Below, one piece after another: positions 1-6,037 of a DNA stretch of 7,068 bases. The notes beneath the pieces were generated by a model that worked only from the letters and a program-made list of their open reading frames with translations, was not told the DNA's origin and ran no database searches. This stretch comes from a candidate division CSSED10-310 bacterium (GTDB lineage Bacteria; CSSED10-310; JAFGDC01), in the NCBI GenBank assembly GCA_016932295.1, contig JAFGDC010000007.1, positions 1 to 7,068 of the forward strand, given 5' to 3'. A program made the translations under genes and the position numbers. How positions within the stretch are numbered: the stretch's first letter is position 1; the number at the start of each line of letters is the position of its first letter.

Positions 1-755
1 AACAGGAAGCGCATGTGCGATCCGGAGAAACCCGTGGTCTTGGCGGTAAAGGTGGACGGCACAAGGTTCCCGCGCACGAATCCTGTGAAGAGGAGTGGTG
101 CAAGCCCCGCCAGGCCGGCTTCCAGGATGCAGGTTATTTTTCGCCAGCCATGGGACTCCGCGATACGATCCACTGCCGTTGCGACTAATAGCAGCCCGCC
201 TTCCGGGCGGATGAATGCCGGGAGGGCGGCGCAGGCGAACGCGCCGGCCGGTGTCCGGGATTTCCGGCTCAACAGCAATCCGACGAGAGCGGCCAGAATG
301 AACATGGTAGTTTCCATACCTGATACCGCCGACCAGGCGAGCTGCCAATCCAGACCGGTCAAAAGCGCGGTGAAGGCGGCAGCGGGGGTGTTCAGGTCGA
401 AGTATTCGGAGGACAGGCGAAAAACTACCGCCACGACTGCGGCGTGAAGCATGATGCCAATGCACCAGGCGAACCAGAATGGCGAGCAGCCGAACAGGAA
501 CGGCACGGTCATCAGCAGGGTCCAGAGCGGCGCGGTGGTGGGTGCGACTGGGGATGAACCATTGAACCGCATACCGGGCCACCTGCCAGACCACAAATCA
601 TGACCGGATGCAAGGTTACGGGCAATCCGAAGGTGGATGTAGGCATCGTCCAGCGGGAAGGCGGTTTCGCCTTGTGTGATCATGACGATCTGAAGGATAA
701 CGACCAGTGATCCAATCACCACCAGCCCAACCAGCATCGACTGCCTGCCGGTCAT
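1..755 (-). CDS. GT-C-like integral membrane glycosyltransferase, N-terminal part (C-terminus beyond left edge)
   Basis: Partial gene; 251 codons are visible from an ATG at 755, with no stop before the window edge. The product is a polytopic membrane protein. A first membrane segment (about residues 8-27) is followed by an extracytoplasmic loop with FPLDDAYIHLRIARN; D36-D37 fit the acidic DD motif of GT-C transferases that use polyprenyl-phosphate sugars. Further family-like blocks are FNGSSPVAPTTAPLWTLL (64-81), SGMETTMF (145-152), FIRPEGGLLL (181-190) and PSTFTAKT (233-240). These recall the AftB-like/ArnT-like sugar transferases of cell-envelope assembly, which is family knowledge; the donor and acceptor cannot be told from sequence. 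Several hydrophobic segments lie between residues 76 and 226. The start is supported by GGAG 9 nt upstream. The gene follows the HAD phosphatase after 15 nt, so it is probably the fourth gene of that operon. A general membrane-protein reading without transferase activity remains possible. Confidence 0.8.
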   Translation of the reverse strand, partial: MTGRQSMLVGLVVIGSLVVILQIVMITQGETAFPLDDAYIHLRIARNLASGHDLWSGRWPGMRFNGSSPVAPTTAPLWTLLMTVPFLFGCSPFWFAWCIGIMLHAAVVAVVFRLSSEYFDLNTPAAAFTALLTGLDWQLAWSAVSGMETTMFILAALVGLLLSRKSRTPAGAFACAALPAFIRPEGGLLLVATAVDRIAESHGWRKITCILEAGLAGLAPLLFTGFVRGNLVPSTFTAKTTGFSGSHMRFL

Positions 756-770
756 TGTCCACCGCTCCAA

Positions 771-1622
771 TCAGCTACCGCCGGCGCGGTTCGCCAGTAT
801 CTCTTCAACCAACCTGGCGACACCTTCCTCGGTATTGGCGGCTATCACGAAGTCAGCGGCATCTTTCACCGCCGGCAATGCATTCTCCACCGCGATGCCG
901 GTACCCGCCACCCGCATCATGGAAACATCATTCAGATGGTTGCCGATCGCGGCTACTCTATGCAGCGGCACGCCACTCGACATGGCGAGTCTGCGCAAGG
1001 CGCAGCCCTTCGTGCTATCCGCATGGAGGACTTCAAAAATCCACATGGTGAATTCAAACAGGTACGTCGTGTAGCGGTCGCCGAATTCAGCGGTGAACAC
1101 GCCTTGCAGTTGAGCGGTGCGTTCCTGCGTATCCCAGACGCTGATACGCATTATCCTGGCTCCATCGAGAGCGCTGAGATCATCGATGGCTTCGAAAGAG
1201 GAACGGTAGGTTTCCAGCAGGGCACGCGTCATGTCCTGCGGATCGGCCGGCGGAATGAGGTAACGGCCGCCATGCTCATCATAAAAAACCGGCAGCGCTC
1301 GTCTGTTTTGAAAAAACCGGCTGATGTCGTTGACTTGGTCCGATAACAAGGGATTGATATGGAGCAGCTTCGAATCCTCCTGGATCAAAGCGCCGTTGAA
1401 AGCGATAGTGGTGACCCGGTCGCTCAGTTCACCAAGCAGGTGGCGGGTGTCACGGAGACTGCGTCCGGTGGCGATAACAATACGAAGGCCGCCTTCGATT
1501 GCCCGATCGAGCACCGCCGCTGTCCGATCGGTCAGCCGGCTTTCATCGTCCAACAGGGTCCCATCCAGATCGATGGCCACCATCCGTGTTGCCGACAACC
1601 TGTCCAGCAGGCTCTCATACAT
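771..1622 (-). CDS. Cof-type HAD superfamily phosphatase (HAD-IIB) with altered motif IV
   Basis: Predicted cytosolic Mg-dependent phosphatase of the Cof-like HAD-IIB group, which usually removes phosphate from sugar phosphates or cofactors; the substrate here is unknown. With the ATG at 1622 it has 283 residues, normal for the family. Motif I is DLDGTLLDD (nucleophile D18, general acid D20), motif II is IATGRS (T52), motif III is the Lys of HADSTKG (K205), and motif IV is GNHLND (N228, N231, D232). A C2-type cap should lie between motifs II and III. Motif IV usually reads GDxxND; here the first Asp is Asn, which may weaken metal binding. The ATG at 1622 is preferred because AAGGTGAG ends 7 nt upstream. 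An in-frame GTG at 1634 would add four residues but has no properly spaced ribosome binding site. The start overlaps the end of the upstream gene by 8 nt, indicating translational coupling. Confidence 0.88.
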   Translation of the reverse strand: MYESLLDRLSATRMVAIDLDGTLLDDESRLTDRTAAVLDRAIEGGLRIVIATGRSLRDTRHLLGELSDRVTTIAFNGALIQEDSKLLHINPLLSDQVNDISRFFQNRRALPVFYDEHGGRYLIPPADPQDMTRALLETYRSSFEAIDDLSALDGARIMRISVWDTQERTAQLQGVFTAEFGDRYTTYLFEFTMWIFEVLHADSTKGCALRRLAMSSGVPLHRVAAIGNHLNDVSMMRVAGTGIAVENALPAVKDAADFVIAANTEEGVARLVEEILANRAGGS

Positions 1623-3105
1623 TGGTGAACTCACCTTCCGCCCCGGTCATGTCCAGCTTTCCGAAGGTGGACTCGAAACGGGCCCGCCACGAGGCGCGCC
1701 GCATCCCGTTGCACAGACCATTGACAATGAGGGTTCCCGCCCGGCTTTCCAGGATGCCGCCGCAATGCTGCTTCAGTCCGGCCGTTAACACGGCTGCGAG
1801 CATCCGGGCGGCATGATCGAACATGGTACGTCCCGGTTCCAGCATATACTGCTGCAGAGGCAGCACGAAATGATCTTCTCCAGGGTTGAGCAGCACGTGT
1901 TCCTGATAGACTTCGCCATACTGTCCCGGCCATTCATCAGGAGCTTGATACAGGAGGAGTTCCATGGCGGCGGCAGCGCCCAGGAGTCGTGTTTGCAGGA
2001 GACGCATGCCATCGGCCGACGCGACGTGTCGAGCGATATCCGGACGGGCCTCGTAGACTCGGTGCAACCATTCCGGGTTGCCCAGCAATCCACTGAAGAA
2101 CATGCCGAAAGCTTTCCTGAAGCACGCACACTCCAATTCTGCCATGACCGGCCCCGACTCGTGCGCCAGGACGACAGACACGGCCTCCCCGAAGGCCTGG
2201 AAACACGCCCTGTAGAAGCGCATTCCCCTGGTTTCCTGGGCATACATCGACACCTGCCCTGAAGCGGTCTGGACGAACTCGAAACGGGGTCTCTCGGAAT
2301 CGTATTCGTCCTCGAAATGGACCGTCTCGATCGGATCCTCAATCCCCAGGAGTTCGAGAGTGCGCTTCAGCACGGCCGGGAGAATCTCCCAGAGAAAAAC
2401 ATGATTGACGCTCTCATTGCGATAAAATACGGCATACGCCAGATCACCGGCACGCAGGTCCTGCTTCGAAAGGTATGCCTTGACTTCTTCCAGTACTGTC
2501 TCCTGCCTTGAGGCGGTGATACGCAGCAAGTCGTTGTGGAGATCATGCCAGAGCGCCGCGGTGAGATCCTGCGAGCCGAACAGGAATGATCCATAATCGC
2601 GGTATCCGTACTTTTGGGCGAGCCTGTTGCGCAGACCGGCGGCCTGAACAACCAGCGGGACCAGATCCCGATTGAGTCGCGACAGGGCGGCATAAGCCCG
2701 TTCCCGGCGCATGGAATCCGCCTCGACCATGACGGCACGCAACAAATCGGGCACCCGCGCCGGCTTTCCATCGAGCATCAGGGTGAAAGACTCGAACCGG
2801 CGGCTGGTCTCTTGCTTCAGCTCGCGCAGTTCCAGGTCATTCTCGATGTGACCGGAGGCAAGAAGATGATAATAGCGGCGATACCGGTGATGCAGTTCAG
2901 GGATCCCGGCGGATGCGACGTACCCATTGGCAATTCCTCGCCAGATTCCCTGGTCCGCTCCGACCAGCCGTATCCGATCGCCGCTCGTCGGCGGCACCGG
3001 GAGTTTGCGCAACCACCGCCAACGAACCTCGAGACGTTCCCGTTCCAGGTTGCCGAAGACCTTGTCCAAGCGCTCCAGAAAAACGCTCAAGGCATTGATG
3101 TTCAT
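1615..3105 (-). CDS. M2/M3-type metallopeptidase homologue lacking the zinc-binding motif (predicted pseudo-peptidase)
   Basis: A mainly helical protein of 496 residues, with no signal peptide or clear membrane segment, so probably cytosolic. Its middle resembles the M2/M3 peptidase fold (angiotensin-converting enzyme, oligoendopeptidase F, thimet oligopeptidase): RRERAYAALSRLNRDL, then LRNRLAQKYGYRDYGSFLF, matching the family's RN..A...GY..Y block. Where the family has (L/F)HEFGHAL, this protein has FQAFGEAV (residues 302-309): both His ligands and the catalytic Glu are replaced (Q303, A304, E307). The downstream segment CFRKAFGMFFSGLLGNPEWL aligns by eye with the family's third-ligand region (ffhEgiAmlFg..a.dpeWL), with K331 in place of Glu. 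The reading frame is otherwise intact, so it looks like a maintained non-catalytic protein, not a decaying gene. It starts within the ATGA overlap with the radical SAM gene, which suggests matched expression and possibly a partner role such as substrate binding. The fold assignment is from visual motif matching and is moderately sure; the absence of HExxH in this frame is certain. Confidence 0.72.
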   Translation of the reverse strand: MNINALSVFLERLDKVFGNLERERLEVRWRWLRKLPVPPTSGDRIRLVGADQGIWRGIANGYVASAGIPELHHRYRRYYHLLASGHIENDLELRELKQETSRRFESFTLMLDGKPARVPDLLRAVMVEADSMRRERAYAALSRLNRDLVPLVVQAAGLRNRLAQKYGYRDYGSFLFGSQDLTAALWHDLHNDLLRITASRQETVLEEVKAYLSKQDLRAGDLAYAVFYRNESVNHVFLWEILPAVLKRTLELLGIEDPIETVHFEDEYDSERPRFEFVQTASGQVSMYAQETRGMRFYRACFQAFGEAVSVVLAHESGPVMAELECACFRKAFGMFFSGLLGNPEWLHRVYEARPDIARHVASADGMRLLQTRLLGAAAAMELLLYQAPDEWPGQYGEVYQEHVLLNPGEDHFVLPLQQYMLEPGRTMFDHAARMLAAVLTAGLKQHCGGILESRAGTLIVNGLCNGMRRASWRARFESTFGKLDMTGAEGEFTNV

Positions 3106-4262
3106 ATTTCCAACAGCTCGTTACCACGGTGTTCACAGCCCGGTTTGATCTCCATGTTGCAACAACCCTGGCAGGCCTTGAACAAGCCCTTCTGTTTCAA
3201 ACGTCGCCGGAATTCCCTGAAGCGGGTTCCATTCCAGATCTTCATGAAGGGTTCCTCACGGATATTGCCAGCGACATACTCGAGACAGGGATACACATCG
3301 CCGTACGGGGAGATTTCCACCTTCGCCCATGGTGAGTGGCAGTAGTATTTAGAGAGGTCAACCCTGCCGGCGTAGTGATCCATGATATACTGGACGGGAA
3401 CCTGCGGAGGAGTGATCCTGAGCTGCGTGGCAGTTCCCCGGCTCATACCCTGCAGCTCCTCCAGCACATCCTTGAGGACATGGATATCCAGATTCTCGGG
3501 AGTCTCGAGATGCTCCTCGAGCATGTCGAATTCCTTGGAGTTCATCTCCCTCGTGGTGCGTATAGAGTACTCGGCCAGGACGTTGAAGATATCAGTGCCG
3601 GTTCGGATTGCCAGCCGGTACAGCTCAACCAGTTCCGGCAGGCTGTGTGGAGTGATGACGGTTTTCATATTGATGAGTGGATACCGGCGTCGTTGCCGGC
3701 GCTTTTCGGCAACCAAACGCTGCAGGGTTTCCATGGTCCTTCCGAAAGCGCCCGGAACTCCGGTGAGTCGCTCGTGCGCTCGTTCCAGGCCAGGCACGGA
3801 CACGCCCAGCAGAACCAATCCCCGGCCGGCGATGGAGCGGCTGCCGAGGCTGATTATCCTGGGGATTTCCCTGGCCGGTACGAGGGAGCCGTTGGTGATG
3901 ATATGTGATCGGCGGCGCCGCGAAGAGTAACTCAGCAGGTCCACCATGTCGGGACGCATGAAGGGCTCCCCGCCGGTAAACGTGAGCAGTCCTAATTTAG
4001 GGAGTTCGTCGACAAGCCGGCAGAGTTCATGAAAACTCAGTTCTTCTCGTTGCAGATCCGCGTCGGAAGCGCCGTTTGGGGTGACAAGGAAGAAACAGAA
4101 TGAACAGCGCAGGTTGCATCTGCGGGTGACATACAACTGGTAGGCGACCGGCGGCAATGAATAGCCCTTGAAAAGATGATAGGGAATCAGACTGTACGCC
4201 TCGACAAGGCGATTGAATATCCTGGTCACGTTCATGGACCGAAGCACCTCCCTCGGAAGCAT
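3102..4262 (-). CDS. Radical SAM enzyme with C-terminal SPASM/twitch-like iron-sulfur domain
   Basis: A 386-residue cytosolic enzyme expected to cleave S-adenosylmethionine and start radical chemistry on an unknown substrate. The radical SAM cluster motif is CNLRCSFC (C49, C53, C56), and the SAM-binding GGEP is at 97-100 (TFTGGEPF). The C-terminus holds an auxiliary cluster region of SPASM/twitch type: C308, then G321 and C326 in SPYGDVYPC, GNI at 332-334, an IWN block at 342-344, and CQGCC (364-368) with C376. SPASM proteins often modify peptides or proteins (PqqE, anaerobic sulfatase maturase, RiPP maturases), but some have small-molecule substrates, so substrate type is inference. The ATG at 4262 has GGAG 9 nt upstream. 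The ATG at 4235 (Met10) is a real alternative: GGGAGGTG lies upstream, but GGAGG is 11 nt from that codon. It is first in the leftward operon, and its TGA overlaps the next ATG. No close functional family can be named. Confidence 0.94.
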   Translation of the reverse strand: MLPREVLRSMNVTRIFNRLVEAYSLIPYHLFKGYSLPPVAYQLYVTRRCNLRCSFCFFLVTPNGASDADLQREELSFHELCRLVDELPKLGLLTFTGGEPFMRPDMVDLLSYSSRRRRSHIITNGSLVPAREIPRIISLGSRSIAGRGLVLLGVSVPGLERAHERLTGVPGAFGRTMETLQRLVAEKRRQRRRYPLINMKTVITPHSLPELVELYRLAIRTGTDIFNVLAEYSIRTTREMNSKEFDMLEEHLETPENLDIHVLKDVLEELQGMSRGTATQLRITPPQVPVQYIMDHYAGRVDLSKYYCHSPWAKVEISPYGDVYPCLEYVAGNIREEPFMKIWNGTRFREFRRRLKQKGLFKACQGCCNMEIKPGCEHRGNELLEI

Positions 4263-4265
4263 TTA

Positions 4266-4294
4266 TTCGTACTCCAGGCGTGCATGAATGTCAA
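4266..4294 (-). promoter_or_regulatory. Candidate sigma70-type promoter for the leftward operon (weak)
   Basis: On the minus strand, a perfect TTGACA (4289-4294) is followed after 17 bp by TACGAA (4266-4271), which matches only three positions of TATAAT. Transcription would begin about at the first ATG of the radical SAM gene. If this promoter is used, translation would more likely start at the second ATG (4235), preceded by GGGAGGTG. The -10 box is poor, so this is tentative. Confidence 0.25.
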
Positions 4295-4358
4295 ACCGAG
4301 GCGGTCCATCCAGTCAGAACCGACGGAGGACGGTATTCGGCTGCCGGCACATGGTTGT

Positions 4359-4397
4359 AAAAAAAACCTTGTCAAAACAATCGATTGATGCTAAAAG
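4359..4397 (+). promoter_or_regulatory. Candidate sigma70-type promoter of secG with A-tract and internal palindrome
   Basis: TTGTCA (4369-4374, five of six consensus bases) is separated by exactly 17 bp from TAAAAG (4392-4397, four of six). A run of eight A (4359-4366) lies just upstream of the -35 box and could act like an UP element. The spacer contains the perfect 10-bp palindrome CAATCGATTG (4378-4387), placed where a repressor could bind, though a 10-bp palindrome can arise by chance. Predicted transcription start is near 4404, leaving a short leader of about 20 nt before the secG start. Confidence 0.45.
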
Positions 4398-4412
4398 AGC
4401 GAGACTCTATCT

Positions 4413-4420
4413 GGAGGTGA
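4413..4420 (+). promoter_or_regulatory. Ribosome binding site that sets the secG TTG start
   Basis: GGAGGTGA is close to the ideal Shine-Dalgarno sequence. GGAGG ends 8 nt before the TTG at 4426, the point where homology to SecG begins. No upstream in-frame ATG has a comparable site, so this decides the start. Confidence 0.7.
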
Positions 4421-4425
4421 CTGGT

Positions 4426-4890
4426 TTGGCGTTCACGTTAGTCTCCCTGATCCACATTCTTCTTTGCCTGGCGCTCATTTTGATTGTGCTGCTGCAGACC
4501 GGCAAGGGCAGCGACCTGGCCAGCGCCTTCGGCGGTGGTGGTTCGCAAACCCTGTTCGGCGGCGGCGGCGGCGCAACCTTCCTCAACAAGATCACCACCA
4601 TCGCGGCGATTTTCTTCATGGTCACGTCCTTATCGCTGGCCATTCTTTCCAGCCGCGCGGAAGATTCCATGCTGCCGGATGCCGCACCTCCGATGAGTGA
4701 TACACTGCCTGCCGGCGCCGCACCTGATGACGGTGGCACGATTCCAGAGGCACCGCTGAGTCTTCCGGCTGCCCCGGATTCACCACCTGTTGCGCCGGAC
4801 AGCGGAGCGGCGCTTCCAGACCCCGCGGCCAACGCCGGCGCGCCGGTTTCCGCTGAAAGTGCGGCGGCTCCCACTGGAGCCGGAGAATAG
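4426..4890 (+). CDS. secG: Preprotein translocase subunit SecG
   Basis: Small inner-membrane subunit of the SecYEG channel, which assists SecA-driven export of unfolded proteins. From the TTG start it has 154 residues. The first membrane helix spans about residues 5-23 (LVSLIHILLCLALILIVLLQ), then the family-typical loop QTGKGSDLASAFGGGGSQTLF and a Gly-rich stretch, then the second helix at about 56-75 (ITTIAAIFFMVTSLSLAILS). Residues 78-154 form an Ala/Pro/Asp-rich, low-complexity tail, probably disordered, that makes the protein longer than the 110-residue E. coli SecG. The reading frame is open upstream to an ATG at 4288, but that extension is Arg/Ser-rich, unlike SecG, and crosses the likely promoter, so the TTG with its strong ribosome binding site is chosen. 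The tRNA-Leu gene begins 14 nt after the stop, suggesting co-transcription up to the terminator at 4997-5030. Confidence 0.93.
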   Translation: MAFTLVSLIHILLCLALILIVLLQTGKGSDLASAFGGGGSQTLFGGGGGATFLNKITTIAAIFFMVTSLSLAILSSRAEDSMLPDAAPPMSDTLPAGAAPDDGGTIPEAPLSLPAAPDSPPVAPDSGAALPDPAANAGAPVSAESAAAPTGAGE

Positions 4891-4904
4891 CGATGTTGTT
4901 TGAA

Positions 4905-4990
<86 letters not shown>

Positions 4991-4996
4991 TGATAC

Positions 4997-5030
4997 AGGA
5001 GCACGCTCCACGTGGAGGCGCTCCTTTTTT
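4997..5030 (+). terminator. Rho-independent terminator after secG and tRNA-Leu
   Basis: AGGAGC at 4997 pairs with GCTCCT, and inside it CGCTCC pairs with GGAGGCG (one bulged G) around an ACGT loop. This gives a long GC-rich hairpin followed by an uninterrupted T run ending at 5030. It should end the secG-tRNA transcript. The T run stops only 8 nt before the next start codon. Confidence 0.85.
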
Positions 5031-5038
5031 GGTGAGTA

Positions 5039-6037
5039 ATGGAACAATCCACATCACCATTGCTGGACGGAAACGGTGACCGGCTGCCGCAATTGACCGC
5101 TGGCATACACCCGGAGCTGGATCTGTGGGCACAACGGCGGCGGCTCGGCGCGCGGGGGTGGCCACCATATCGGCTCAAGCGCTGGATATTCACCGGTGTC
5201 CTGTCACCCCGCTGCATCGCTGGCGTCGCCTTCGTCCACCTGGGCTACCTTACCAACTGTTTCGCCTATGTCTGGCGACCGGGAGATAACCAGCCCACGG
5301 AAACCTCAATGCTCCGTCCGCCCTTCCCATGGCAGCAGTTCGAACCTTTTCCCCTGCGGGGTGTTGCAGAATTCACCACTCTTCCCGTACGTTTCACCTA
5401 TTCCTCAAAGGGGATGCACTTTTTCTCGCGATTCCCCGCCAGGAAGCTGGATATCATTCTCGACTTCGATCTCGAAGCGCATTTCTCATCCGCGCTGCAG
5501 GCCGTCAATCCAGTGAATCCGGGATACTGGGCCTACACCGGCAAACTGGCTGGTTTTCCCGTGACTGGATGCATCCATGACGGCAACCAGGAAATCGTTC
5601 TGAAGGCAGGCGAAAGCGCAGGGATTGTTGACTGGACATTCGGCTGTCATGCCCGTACAACAGAATGGCTCTGGGCCACTGGCTGCGGACGGAGCGGTGC
5701 AATCAACACGGCCTTCAATTTTTCCCGGAAAGTCTATGACCGGGGCGCGGGGGAAAATTGCGTGTGGATAGGCGGTCGACCGATTCTGTTGCCGTCGGTC
5801 TCCATCGACCGGGGACCCAGGGATGGCTGCTGGCGGGTGAGCGGCGCGGGCGGCAAGGTCGATCTCCACTTCGAACCTTCAGGCGCACGCAGTGAACACA
5901 CTGACCTCGGACTCGTTGCCAGCCGGTTCACTCAATGGTTCGGTCACTATTCAGGAGAACTGCTGGATACGCAGGGACATCGATTCCCGATCGACCAGGC
6001 TCTGGGTTTTTTTGAGGAACATCATGCCCGGTGGTGA
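5039..6037 (+). CDS. DUF2804 domain-containing protein
   Basis: A 332-residue protein of a family with no established function that I am aware of (DUF2804). It fits the family over its whole length. There is an N-terminal SPLLDGNGDRLP (6-17), KRWIFTGV (47-54) and AGVAFVHLGYLTNCFAYVW (61-79). The central GYWAYTGKLAGFPVTG (162-177) leads to the signature DWTFGCHARTTEWLWATGCG (198-217), followed by ENCVWIGGRP (239-248). The C-terminal block runs from SRFTQWFGHYSGEL (295-308) to EEHHARW at the end. The many alternating aromatic/polar stretches suggest a beta-rich, lipocalin-like fold, which is inference. No signal peptide or membrane helix is evident. The ATG at 5039 is chosen because PLLD homology begins at residue 7. 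Its ribosome binding site is poor (GGTGAG only 2 nt away) and it sits right after a terminator, so how it is transcribed is unclear. The next gene overlaps its end by 14 nt. Confidence 0.85.
   Translation: MEQSTSPLLDGNGDRLPQLTAGIHPELDLWAQRRRLGARGWPPYRLKRWIFTGVLSPRCIAGVAFVHLGYLTNCFAYVWRPGDNQPTETSMLRPPFPWQQFEPFPLRGVAEFTTLPVRFTYSSKGMHFFSRFPARKLDIILDFDLEAHFSSALQAVNPVNPGYWAYTGKLAGFPVTGCIHDGNQEIVLKAGESAGIVDWTFGCHARTTEWLWATGCGRSGAINTAFNFSRKVYDRGAGENCVWIGGRPILLPSVSIDRGPRDGCWRVSGAGGKVDLHFEPSGARSEHTDLGLVASRFTQWFGHYSGELLDTQGHRFPIDQALGFFEEHHARW
6014..6018 (+). promoter_or_regulatory. Ribosome binding site of the phosphoesterase gene, inside the DUF2804 gene
   Basis: GAGGA ends 5 nt before the ATG at 6024 and lies within the last codons of the DUF2804 gene. 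It supports the overlapping start and translation of both genes from one mRNA. Confidence 0.6.

Noticed and set aside
13..447. 144-codon plus-strand frame at the left edge
   Set aside because: The opposite strand encodes a membrane protein with clear GT-C-like motifs. The plus-strand frame is compositionally odd and motif-free.
2614..3345. 243-codon plus-strand frame across the radical SAM/pseudo-peptidase junction
   Set aside because: It is antisense to two coding genes, crosses their junction and shows no domain signature.
4370..4375. TTGACA on the minus strand as a -35 box for the radical SAM operon
   Set aside because: The sequence 16-18 bp downstream has no acceptable -10 box. The element is the reverse complement of the proposed secG -35 region.
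4288..4425. N-terminal extension of SecG from an ATG at 4288
   Set aside because: It would add 46 mostly Arg/Ser/Lys residues unlike SecG and would overlap the candidate promoter. The TTG at 4426 has a near-ideal ribosome binding site.
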